A DNA stretch of 21,614 nt from Candidatus Kapaibacterium sp. (lineage in GTDB: Bacteria; Bacteroidota; Ignavibacteria; Palsa-1295), in contig JANWLI010000129.1 in assembly GCA_025450975.1 (NCBI GenBank), positions 1 to 21,614 of the forward strand, in the 5' to 3' direction. Positions 12,482 through 19,555 of this stretch are shown here, in pieces. The notes beneath the pieces were generated by a model that ran no database searches, was not told the origin of the DNA, and saw only the letters and a list, made by a program, of their open reading frames with translations. Position numbers and translations under genes: made by a program. Position 1 is the first letter of the stretch; each line of letters begins with the position of its first letter.

Positions 12482-12526
12482 AAGAAAAATGTAAGGCTGC
12501 CAGTTATAGTGCTTAGCAGCATTACA
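12482..12526 (-). terminator. Terminator/attenuator after the second tonB gene
   Basis: On the minus strand TGTAATGCTGC and GCAGCCTTACA form a stem of ten pairs with one mismatch (12490-12500 with 12516-12526), followed by TTTTTCTT. The T-tract runs straight into the GGAG ribosome-binding site of the next gene, so there is no space for another promoter between the hairpin and that gene. Confidence 0.75.
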
Positions 12527-12538
12527 AAAATAGTGATT

Positions 12539-13294
12539 TTATCGCTGCGTCAGCTTGAAGCTGATCGGAATGGTAACCCAAAGCCGAACCGCTTCATCGC
12601 CCTGCAAGGCCGGGGTGAACTTCGCCTTCGTCACGGCATCGATAGCAGGCTGCTTGAAGACCTCATAGTCGGCCATGTCAATACGAGTCTTGATGACCGA
12701 ACCATCGGTATCGATGTAAGCCGAAATGATCACCTTTCCCTCAAGACCAGAGCGCTTGGCAACTTCAGGATAGACCACAAGGCTCGAGATATCGATAATT
12801 GCCTCCGGATGACGATCAACGGCCTTGAAGATGTCAGGATCATCTTCGATGGCCAGCGGGACAGGATCGTTCTTCACCGGAACGGTGATGACAGGCGGAG
12901 AACCGGCTACGCCACCGTCACTAACTGTACCTGGCGAAACAACTGGAAGGTTCAGATCCGGAAGATACATATTTGGCGCAACCGCATTCGGCACAGGCAC
13001 AGGAATGCCAAAGACTGGTTTCACGGCATCGATAGATGGCGCTACGAAGCCGGCTGCGATGGCAACCTCTGTCTTGATCGACGGTGGCGGGGCGATGATC
13101 GCAAGTCCGCGAATGACAGGGCCGATCCGTACGTCATACGTATCGGGCCATAAGGTATAATATGCTACGATGAGCGATGAGGTTAGCATCAGGGTCGCAA
13201 AAAATCCTCTTGCGACAAATAGATGAGCATTGCGCTTGAGCTCAATTGCTCCATACTGCTCCATCCCTTTTAAGGTATGATCGGCTAGTGACAT
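12539..13294 (-). CDS. tonB: TonB-family energy transducer, second paralogue
   Basis: 251 residues. The start MSLADHTLKG is fixed by AAAGGAG 6 bases upstream; the frame extends 19 codons further but lacks support. Residues 1-29 are cytoplasmic, about 30-49 form the single membrane helix, then a Pro/Val-rich periplasmic spacer (IAPPPS, FGIPVPVPNAVAP) leads to a C-terminal TonB domain (about 165-251) with SLVVYPEVAKRSGLEGKV, AYIDTDGSV, KQPAIDAVTKAKFTPA and the final VTIPISFKL. TonB links the ExbB/ExbD proton motor to outer-membrane receptors. It closely resembles the upstream paralogue in both the N-terminal 29 residues and the TonB domain, while spacers differ. It is bounded by terminators at both ends, so it probably has its own promoter in 13295-13436, where no consensus site was found. 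Confidence 0.93.
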   Translation of the reverse strand: MSLADHTLKGMEQYGAIELKRNAHLFVARGFFATLMLTSSLIVAYYTLWPDTYDVRIGPVIRGLAIIAPPPSIKTEVAIAAGFVAPSIDAVKPVFGIPVPVPNAVAPNMYLPDLNLPVVSPGTVSDGGVAGSPPVITVPVKNDPVPLAIEDDPDIFKAVDRHPEAIIDISSLVVYPEVAKRSGLEGKVIISAYIDTDGSVIKTRIDMADYEVFKQPAIDAVTKAKFTPALQGDEAVRLWVTIPISFKLTQR

Positions 13295-13300
13295 GAGATA

Positions 13301-13307
13301 CTCCTTT
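13301..13307 (-). promoter_or_regulatory. Strong ribosome-binding site of the second tonB
   Basis: AAAGGAG on the minus strand, 6 bases before the ATG. It is among the clearest Shine-Dalgarno sequences in the window and sets the start at 13294 instead of the longer frame beginning at 13351. Confidence 0.8.
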
Positions 13308-13436
13308 GTAATATGAAAGACATTCTCCATACGACAAAGGCAATGCCACACCTAAATCAGTTCGATTTGAGCGAATTCATAAAGTAGCGATCTATCATCA
13401 TGCAATGAACAGTTGAAAAATGAAATGGAAGAAAAC

Positions 13437-13464
13437 AAAAAAGGCAGTCCGATAACGAACTGCC
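13437..13464 (-). terminator. Rho-independent terminator after the first tonB gene
   Basis: GGCAGT (13443-13448) pairs with ACTGCC (13459-13464), with two further CG pairs inside. On the minus strand it is followed by TTTTTTGTTTT. It ends the exbB-exbD-exbD-tonB message 24 bases after the tonB stop. Confidence 0.88.
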
Positions 13465-13488
13465 TTTTCAAATTGCGATTCAAAAACT

Positions 13489-14259
13489 TTACTTTTCAGT
13501 GAGCTTGAAGGAGATCGGCACCGTATACCAGAGCTTTACCGGTTCGCCGTTCTGACGGGCCGGAGTAAAGCGGGCCTTCATCAACGCATCGATCGCCGGC
13601 TGTTTGAAGACGTCGTAGTCTGACTTCTCAATACGCGTCTTGAGCACTTTGCCATCGACATCGATGAGCGCGGAGATGATCACCTTACCTTCGAGGCCTG
13701 AGCGTTTAGCAACTTCAGGATAGACGACTAGCGACTGGAGATTCTGGATCGGCTGCGGCTCGACGTCGACAGAAATAAACTCTTCGGGATCCGGCTCTTC
13801 GTCAACCACTACTGGTGCCTTGATCTCAACCGGAGTATTGCCAGTACCTTCAAGGACAACACCTGTCCCTGTACCCTCGCCAACGGTCGATGATACCGGC
13901 AGATCGTTAAGATCGGGCATCACGGCCTGAGGAGCTACTGCATCCGGCACCGGTACGGGAATACCGAAGGTCGGCTTTGCAACGTCCATTGTCGGCGGAG
14001 CAACGGCCATCGGCTCGGCAACTTCATCCTGCGTCGATGGCGGCGGCGCCAGTTCTGCAAGACTCTTGATACGGAGCTTTGGGATCTTCTTCTCATCCTC
14101 TTTCGTAATTGCACTTATGACGAAAGAAAGAAGGAATAATAAAATAAACATTGATACGGCCGTTATAAAACCGCGCGTGACGAACTTGTCGGCATTCTGC
14201 CGCAGCTCGATCGCACCGTAACGGTCCATCCCTTTAAGGGTCAAATTCGCAAGTGACAT
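13489..14259 (-). CDS. tonB: TonB-family energy transducer, first paralogue
   Basis: 256 residues. A conserved cytoplasmic N-terminus (MSLANLTLKGMDRYGAIEL) precedes one membrane helix (about 31-51), a Pro-rich spacer (LAPPPS, AVAPPTMD, FGIPVPVPDAVAP, with an acidic PDPEEF block) and a TonB C-terminal domain (about 170-256: SLVVYPEVAKRSGLEGKV, ALIDVDGKV, KQPAIDALMKARFTPA, WYTVPISFKLTEK). It should reach across the periplasm to TonB-box receptors and transmit proton-motive energy from ExbB/ExbD. It lies 15 bases behind exbD and ends in a strong terminator, so it is the last gene of the core operon. The motif YPEVAKRSGLEGKV in place of the E. coli YP-x-x-A-x-x-x-x-x-E-G is normal for FCB-group TonB proteins. 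Confidence 0.94.
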   Translation of the reverse strand: MSLANLTLKGMDRYGAIELRQNADKFVTRGFITAVSMFILLFLLSFVISAITKEDEKKIPKLRIKSLAELAPPPSTQDEVAEPMAVAPPTMDVAKPTFGIPVPVPDAVAPQAVMPDLNDLPVSSTVGEGTGTGVVLEGTGNTPVEIKAPVVVDEEPDPEEFISVDVEPQPIQNLQSLVVYPEVAKRSGLEGKVIISALIDVDGKVLKTRIEKSDYDVFKQPAIDALMKARFTPARQNGEPVKLWYTVPISFKLTEK

Positions 14260-14274
14260 ACTATTCCGTATTCT

Positions 14275-14784
14275 TTACATACTGCCGATCAGCGGCATAT
14301 CCGTTGAATCAAACGTGACAATACTAAATCGCTTCTCAGAAGATCCGAGTCTGCCAAGGACCAGGTTCAGCTCGTCGATAATATCGACAAGCTTCTGATA
14401 CTTCGCCTCACGGTCGATCTTGATTAGCGTTGCGATCTTCGGATTCTCACGAAGCCGTGCTTCGAGAACACCACCCAACTCCTTGGATTCGATCTTCGTC
14501 GGTGGCTCGGTTCCTCTGTTCCAGAACATCGCTTCGTCCCCACGGACGCGAATGGTCAACAGATTCGACTCACCGATCTCGATATTCGCCTTGCTATCAG
14601 GCGGGAGCGATATCTCCATCACCTGTGGCTGGGCGAGCGTCGTCGAAAGCATAAAGAACGTGAGCAAAAGAAATGCCACGTCCACCATAGGCGTCATATC
14701 CATAACGACGCCAACGCGTTTTATGGCTTTTTTGCCCTTTTTCCCGTGTCCCCTGCCTCCACCGGAGGCTACCATTCCACCCAT
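14275..14784 (-). CDS. exbD: ExbD-family motor protein (second in operon)
   Basis: 169 residues. A Gly/Lys-rich cytoplasmic N-terminus (27 residues) leads into one membrane helix with MDMTPMVDVAFLLLTFFML. Its Asp in MVDVAF is the proton-carrying residue of ExbD/TolR. The periplasmic domain contains ISLPPDSKA and ends with a short hydrophobic strand pattern (KRFSIVTF). The N-terminal tail with three Gly runs and four Lys is longer than usual. The gene lies 43 bases behind the other exbD and 15 before tonB. ExbD forms a dimer inside the ExbB pentamer, and two distinct ExbD paralogues imply a heterodimer or alternative motors. Confidence 0.94.
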   Translation of the reverse strand: MGGMVASGGGRGHGKKGKKAIKRVGVVMDMTPMVDVAFLLLTFFMLSTTLAQPQVMEISLPPDSKANIEIGESNLLTIRVRGDEAMFWNRGTEPPTKIESKELGGVLEARLRENPKIATLIKIDREAKYQKLVDIIDELNLVLGRLGSSEKRFSIVTFDSTDMPLIGSM

Positions 14785-14827
14785 AATGTACCTAAACTTG
14801 CAATGTCAGATTGAATTTTGAAATGCC

Positions 14828-15370
14828 CTAGCCTTGCGTCGTAGTCACAAGGTTAAAGCGCGTTGCGCCGTATTTCTGCATCGAACGCATGACATCATCG
14901 ACATAGCCGTAGCTGAGCCGGTGGTCCGCGTTGATCGCGTACCGGAACGACGGGTTCTGCAAGCGAGCTGCCTTGATCAAAATGTCGAGATCAGGCTTTG
15001 CCACTATCATTTGAGGGATCTTACTCAAATCCTCATCGGTATAGGGCTGATTGGTCTGCGGATTATCACGTTTTAAGTCGCGATACACTGCAGCTCGATC
15101 CTTCTCGCTTGATACTCCGAAATACAGAAGCGTGTCGGGGGTCTCGCCGGGCAGAACCTGCGAGAGGCCGATCGTGAGCGTCACGATGTTCACATCGGGA
15201 AGCTTCGTCGTATCTGCCTGCGCAGACGGAAGCTTGATCTCGACCGAATCGCCGGAGTCGGACTTGAACTTTGCCGTTAACATGAAGAATGTTAAGAGCA
15301 AAAAGCCGACGTCGACAAGCGGCGTCATATCAATGTGAAATCCGTGGCGCTTAAGCCTTGCTTTCGCCAT
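14828..15370 (-). CDS. exbD: ExbD-family motor protein (first in operon)
   Basis: 180 residues. A basic N-terminus (MAKARLKRHGF) is followed by one membrane helix with IDMTPLVDVGFLLLTFFML, including the conserved Asp. The periplasmic domain is larger than that of the neighbour, with a charged insertion (about 85-125: LYFGVSSEKDRAAVYRDLKR ...), and includes the family pattern YAINADHRLSYGYVDDVMRSMQKYG. GGGAG lies 11 bases before the ATG. It begins 22 bases after exbB. The two ExbD proteins are diverged, so they are not a recent duplication. Confidence 0.94.
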   Translation of the reverse strand: MAKARLKRHGFHIDMTPLVDVGFLLLTFFMLTAKFKSDSGDSVEIKLPSAQADTTKLPDVNIVTLTIGLSQVLPGETPDTLLYFGVSSEKDRAAVYRDLKRDNPQTNQPYTDEDLSKIPQMIVAKPDLDILIKAARLQNPSFRYAINADHRLSYGYVDDVMRSMQKYGATRFNLVTTTQG

Positions 15371-15392
15371 AGTGTGCTATACTCCCTTCGGT

Positions 15393-16190
15393 TTACGCTT
15401 TACCTAAGAAACGGTTTTCCAGGCTCTCGACAAGTGTTAACGTCGCTTCGTCGATCGTATAGATGAACTTGTCGACCTTGTTCGTGAGGACGTTGTAGAA
15501 AATGATGGCGAGGATACCACCGCCGATACCGAGAGCTGTATTCCAGAGCGCTTCTGAGATACCGATCGAAAGCTGTGTTGCGCTGGCTCCTGCTCCGCCT
15601 TCACCAAGTGCGCGGAACGAACGGATCATCCCGAACACTGTGCCGAGAAGACCGATCATCGTCGAGATCGAGGCGATCGTCGAAAGAATAACGAGGTTCT
15701 TTTCCAGTAACGGCGTCTCGAGCATGGTTACTTCTTCGAGGGCACGCTTTACTTCAGCTACTTTCTGCGTGTTCGTCAGATCTGTGCTGTTGCGAACATC
15801 GCGGAATCGCTCTGCGCCGCCGCGTACAATGTTCGCGACACTTCCTTTCTGCTGGTTGCAGAGATCGATGACTGCATCGATGTTACCATCGGCAAGGTGT
15901 TTATCGGCTTGCTTTAAGAAGGTATCCAGATCTTTTTTACCCTGAGCCTTTTTCAAGCTAATGAGGCGCTCAAAAACGAACGAGAAGATCATGACGATCA
16001 GGCCGATAAGGACTGGTACTAAAAATCCTCCAAGGTACATTGTGCCCATAATGCTACCACCTTTAGGATGCGTGCGACCCGCACCATCGCTAAAGTTGTC
16101 CGGATTGCCCATTAAGAAGTTCCAAATGGCCCAGCCGATCACCATCGAGAGAACCAGGACACCGACGACAAAATAAGAATTCTTCTTCAT
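15393..16190 (-). CDS. exbB: ExbB/TolQ/MotA-family proton channel protein
   Basis: 265 residues. Membrane segments appear at about 7-27, 52-75, 165-190 and 208-235; the large middle region (about 78-160) is cytoplasmic, as in ExbB with an additional N-terminal helix. The signature GLLGTVFGMIRSF and the GISEALWNTALGIGGGILAIIFYN helix line the proton channel with the ExbD Asp. It is the inner-membrane stator that turns the proton gradient into motion of TonB. It is the first gene of the cluster and follows a good promoter-like site; no Shine-Dalgarno sequence is seen before the ATG. TolQ is an alternative name, but TonB rather than TolA downstream favours ExbB. Confidence 0.95.
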   Translation of the reverse strand: MKKNSYFVVGVLVLSMVIGWAIWNFLMGNPDNFSDGAGRTHPKGGSIMGTMYLGGFLVPVLIGLIVMIFSFVFERLISLKKAQGKKDLDTFLKQADKHLADGNIDAVIDLCNQQKGSVANIVRGGAERFRDVRNSTDLTNTQKVAEVKRALEEVTMLETPLLEKNLVILSTIASISTMIGLLGTVFGMIRSFRALGEGGAGASATQLSIGISEALWNTALGIGGGILAIIFYNVLTNKVDKFIYTIDEATLTLVESLENRFLGKA

Positions 16191-16278
16191 AAGAATAATG
16201 CTATTAAATTAAACTTGTTGAGTTGTATAGAAAGCGTGAAAAAGTGATTTCCCGGAGAGAAATTCCCCGATTAGAACA

Positions 16279-16309
16279 CAAATATACGCCATAGGTCGCA
16301 AATTAACAA
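16279..16309 (-). promoter_or_regulatory. Promoter of the exbB operon (Bacteroidetes-type)
   Basis: On the minus strand TTG (16307-16309) is followed after 20 bases by TATATTTG (16279-16286), an exact TAnnTTTG. It lies 88 bases before the exbB ATG, in an AT-rich spacer. This indicates that the motor genes are transcribed separately from the regulator gene upstream. Confidence 0.65.
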
Positions 16310-16331
16310 TTACTTAATAAAAACAAAGAAG

Positions 16332-17669
16332 TTAGCCAAGCCCATATTTCTTCCGTTTTCGCCATAATGTTGCAGTATCGATCCCTAATATTCTCGAAGC
16401 TTCTTCAAGACTTGAAGTTTTTTCCAAAATATAGGCGATATGATCACGTTCAACCTCTTCGAGGGAGCGCAATTCACCGAACGACGAGACGACTCCTGCC
16501 TTCCGTTTTTCAGGGCTGGATATATACTCCGGAAGCGAGTTAATACGTATTTCCTTCCCTTCTCCAGAGAGGATCGCAGCACGGACGATCACATTCTCAA
16601 GCTCCCGCACATTGCCCCGCCAGCTATACTTAAGCAGCGCCTCCTCAGCCTGAGGAGAAAGATGTGATGGTTTGCCGTTCTCGGCCAGGGATTCAAGCAA
16701 GCGGCCTGCGATCGGCAAGATATCCTCCGGACGGTGCCGCAGAGGCGGGATATTCACTCGAAAGCCGGACAGGCGATAGAACAGGTCTTCCCTAAACTCA
16801 CCCTTATCGATGGCTTCTTCAAGATTCCGGTTCGTAGCCGAGACGATCCTTACGTCGCTCGTCCGCGTGGCATTCTCACCGATCCTCTGATACTCCCTAT
16901 TCTGAAGAAATCGCAGCAGCTTAGCTTGCTGGGAGTGCGGCATCTCCCCAACTTCGTCGAGAAATAGTGTCCCGCCATTGGCAGCCTCTACTTTACCTGG
17001 CCTGTCCTGCACAGCCCCAGTAAACGAGCCCTTAACATGACCGAATAATTCCGATTCAAACAGCTCCTCACTGATAGCTGCACAATTCAGCTTGATCAAC
17101 GGCCCCGCGCTCCTATCGCTTGACTTATGGATGAAGTCAGCGAGCAATTCCTTGCCCGTCCCCGTCTCACCTTCAATAATAACGGGAAGCTCTGATTTTG
17201 CAATACGATTAAGGACGTTTAAAATTCCTAATAATTGCTCATTCCGCGTTATGATCGCCTCTTCTTCTGATATCTTAACTCTTACTGAGTGCTTCCTACC
17301 AATTCTTTTTAATAAAGACTCTAACTCACTAATATCAAATGGCTTCTGGAGATAATCATAAGCTCCGTCTTTTAAGGCTTCGACTGCAGTTTCGATCGTG
17401 CCGTGCGCTGTGATGATGATAACGACAAGGTCCGGCATACGTCTATGCAGCTCCTTCATGAGCGTAATGCCGTTCATCGGATGCATCATCAGGTCGATAA
17501 ATGCACAGTCATAGCTCGTGTTGCCGAAGATGTCCTTGTCGATCTGCTTGAGGGCAAGTTCAGCCTCCCCGTACCCGTCAACTTCGTAGCCGAACGACTT
17601 CAGCCCGAGCGAGATCATCTTCAGGATGTTCGGCTCGTCGTCGACGACAAGAATGCGTGATTTGCTCAT
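16332..17669 (-). CDS. NtrC-family sigma-54-dependent response regulator
   Basis: 445 residues in three parts. Receiver domain (5-120): acidic pocket VVDDEP, phospho-acceptor Asp59, Thr87 in ITAHG and Lys109 in LQKPF. AAA+ domain (about 142-375): Walker A GETGTGKE (167-174), GSFTGA loop (204-209, a common variant of GAFTGA that contacts sigma-54), Walker B GGTLFLDEVGE and the WRGNVRELENVI sensor 2 segment. Fis-type DNA-binding helix-turn-helix at the C-terminus (EEASRILGIDTATLWRKRKKYG). It should activate sigma-54 promoters when phosphorylated. Its ATG overlaps the stop of the kinase gene by 4 bases, so they are a cognate pair. Target genes are not evident: no TGGCAC-N5-TTGC-type site was seen, by eye, upstream of exbB. 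Confidence 0.95.
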   Translation of the reverse strand: MSKSRILVVDDEPNILKMISLGLKSFGYEVDGYGEAELALKQIDKDIFGNTSYDCAFIDLMMHPMNGITLMKELHRRMPDLVVIIITAHGTIETAVEALKDGAYDYLQKPFDISELESLLKRIGRKHSVRVKISEEEAIITRNEQLLGILNVLNRIAKSELPVIIEGETGTGKELLADFIHKSSDRSAGPLIKLNCAAISEELFESELFGHVKGSFTGAVQDRPGKVEAANGGTLFLDEVGEMPHSQQAKLLRFLQNREYQRIGENATRTSDVRIVSATNRNLEEAIDKGEFREDLFYRLSGFRVNIPPLRHRPEDILPIAGRLLESLAENGKPSHLSPQAEEALLKYSWRGNVRELENVIVRAAILSGEGKEIRINSLPEYISSPEKRKAGVVSSFGELRSLEEVERDHIAYILEKTSSLEEASRILGIDTATLWRKRKKYGLG

Positions 17670-19546
17670 ACTGCCTGTTCCCTGCCTACGGTTAATCGAA
17701 CGGTAAATCTACTTCCCTTGCCTTTAGCACTTTCAAGACTGACGGTCCCGTGATACTGCCGGGCGATCTCCTTGACGATTGCCAGCCCTAGTCCGACCGA
17801 CCCAGGCGTCGCAGAATCAGCCGGTTTGATCTGGACGAACTTATCAAAGATCCGCTCCTGATCCTCTTTGGCAACTCCGATCCCCGTGTCCGCAACCTCG
17901 ATCGTCAAAGTCTCCGATGCCGCATCATACTTCATACTTCCGGTCACCATTCCCCCGCGAGGGGTAAACTTCAACGCATTCGAAAGGAGATTCTGGACGA
18001 CAGACTCGAGATGAGATTTGCGAATCTGCAATCTCTCATGAATCGGCTCAATATTACTTACCAGCGCTACCCCTTTCCCGTCATATTGACGCCTCATTGA
18101 GTTTGTCAGCTCTTCAACTGCCTCAGATGCGTCGATGTAGGGTATGTCACTAAGTTCGTTGACTGAAGTCTCCAACCTAGTAACCGCTAACATGTCTTTA
18201 ACGAGTTTGTCGAGGCGGTCGACATCAGATTTCGCTGTGTCGATAAGTTCTTGCTGGTCTTTATTCACTGTCCCCAGCGTCGAGCGGCTCAGAAGGTCGA
18301 CGGCGATCTTCATCGACGTCAGCGGCGTCCGGAATTCATGCGAGACCTTCGCGATGAGGTCCGAGCGGAGTTCGTCGATCTCCTTAAAGTGTGTGATGTC
18401 GGTAAAGATGATCAGAAAGCCGTCTAGTCCTCCATTGGCAGCTGCCTCAGCAAGCCTGATTACGGCTACCTTGTAATACCTGACCTTATCAGTGCTCAGT
18501 ACGGAAATAATAAACGGTATCGACTGCTTCTGCCCTTGCTCCTTCGAAAGATTGTCGATCATCGATACCAGATACTCATCCTTGAAGGTGTCCGCCAGAC
18601 TCGTCCCCTCATGCAGTCCATGCATGCCCGTAATCTGCTCGACCGCATTGTTAGCCAGTAGAAGTCTCCACTTTGTATCGAAGAGAAAGAGTGGATCGTC
18701 GATTGAAGAGATAATAGCCTGCGACTTACTCTGCTCGCGAAGGATCTGCGTGATATTCATCGCCTCGTACTCCTCAAGCCGCTCGGTAAGCCGGTTGAAC
18801 TCGAAGCTGACGGCACCGATCTCGTCGTTACTCGAGACCGGAAGCCTGGCAGACAGATTACCGCCACTGAGGTCCCGCAAGGTTTCTCGTAGTTGCAAGA
18901 GCGGCTCAGCCGTCCGCCACGCAAGAAAATAGCTGACGCCAATACCGAGCAACAATGCGACTAGCGCGACGGCCACGACGCCCACGATTGCCGATTTCGT
19001 CCGCTCTGCGCTTTCCTGACGCAGCATATTGAATGCACGTACGTTCTTTCCGGTCAGATCGAAAATAAGCACGGTCAGCTCATTGTAGGCCGATACCATT
19101 GCCTGATCGTAGAAACGACGGGCTGTTTCAAGATCACTCTGCCGGTAGCTGTTGAACTCTCGCAACAGCGCTTCGTAACGTTGCCAGGCAATTTCGATGC
19201 GCGTAAGCGATTCGGCGATGGCAGTCGTAGAAAAATCCGAGGCAGATGCAATAAAGCGCTGCATTTTCTGCAACGCTTCAAAAAAAGCTGTGGATTGCTG
19301 TGTGATGAATGTATCGCTTACGATGGAAGGATCGTTTAACTGCGACACGACTCCCTCGTTGACGCGCGTCACGCTGCCATAGAGCGTCAGGTTGGCAAGT
19401 GTCGTTTGCGCGTTTAACTCGAGTGCCGCTGAGGTAACTTCGCCGAGCGTACTAAACGAATAGATCGCATAGGTACCCAGTCCGGCAAGGAGTAGAAGGA
19501 TGGCAAGATAGCCTGCAAAGATCTTTGCTCTCAGCGTGGAGAACAT
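17666..19546 (-). CDS. Membrane sensor histidine kinase with HAMP and PAS domains (KinB-like layout)
   Basis: 626 residues. Membrane helix 1 (about 9-29), a mostly helical periplasmic sensor (about 30-183), helix 2 (about 186-210), HAMP (about 211-262, EP-LLQL to NDEIGAVSFEFNRL), a PAS domain (about 275-388), HisKA with phospho-accepting His403 in SHEFRTPLTS, and the ATP-binding domain with the N box (VVQNLLSNALKF, Asn523), DTGIG (553-557) and GLGLAI. All catalytic residues are present. Helical sensor plus HAMP, PAS and an NtrC-type partner is the plan of Pseudomonas KinB/AlgB, but no ligand can be deduced. It starts 9 bases after purL, on the same strand, so it may be co-transcribed with purL. 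It is probably autophosphorylated and passes phosphate to Asp59 of the adjoining regulator. Confidence 0.95.
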   Translation of the reverse strand: MFSTLRAKIFAGYLAILLLLAGLGTYAIYSFSTLGEVTSAALELNAQTTLANLTLYGSVTRVNEGVVSQLNDPSIVSDTFITQQSTAFFEALQKMQRFIASASDFSTTAIAESLTRIEIAWQRYEALLREFNSYRQSDLETARRFYDQAMVSAYNELTVLIFDLTGKNVRAFNMLRQESAERTKSAIVGVVAVALVALLLGIGVSYFLAWRTAEPLLQLRETLRDLSGGNLSARLPVSSNDEIGAVSFEFNRLTERLEEYEAMNITQILREQSKSQAIISSIDDPLFLFDTKWRLLLANNAVEQITGMHGLHEGTSLADTFKDEYLVSMIDNLSKEQGQKQSIPFIISVLSTDKVRYYKVAVIRLAEAAANGGLDGFLIIFTDITHFKEIDELRSDLIAKVSHEFRTPLTSMKIAVDLLSRSTLGTVNKDQQELIDTAKSDVDRLDKLVKDMLAVTRLETSVNELSDIPYIDASEAVEELTNSMRRQYDGKGVALVSNIEPIHERLQIRKSHLESVVQNLLSNALKFTPRGGMVTGSMKYDAASETLTIEVADTGIGVAKEDQERIFDKFVQIKPADSATPGSVGLGLAIVKEIARQYHGTVSLESAKGKGSRFTVRLTVGREQAV

Positions 19547-19555
19547 CTTCCGTTT

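Noticed and set aside
12509..13153. 214-codon rightward frame opposite the second tonB
   Set aside because: Antisense to a clear TonB gene; its product is Arg/Asp-rich without any recognisable fold.
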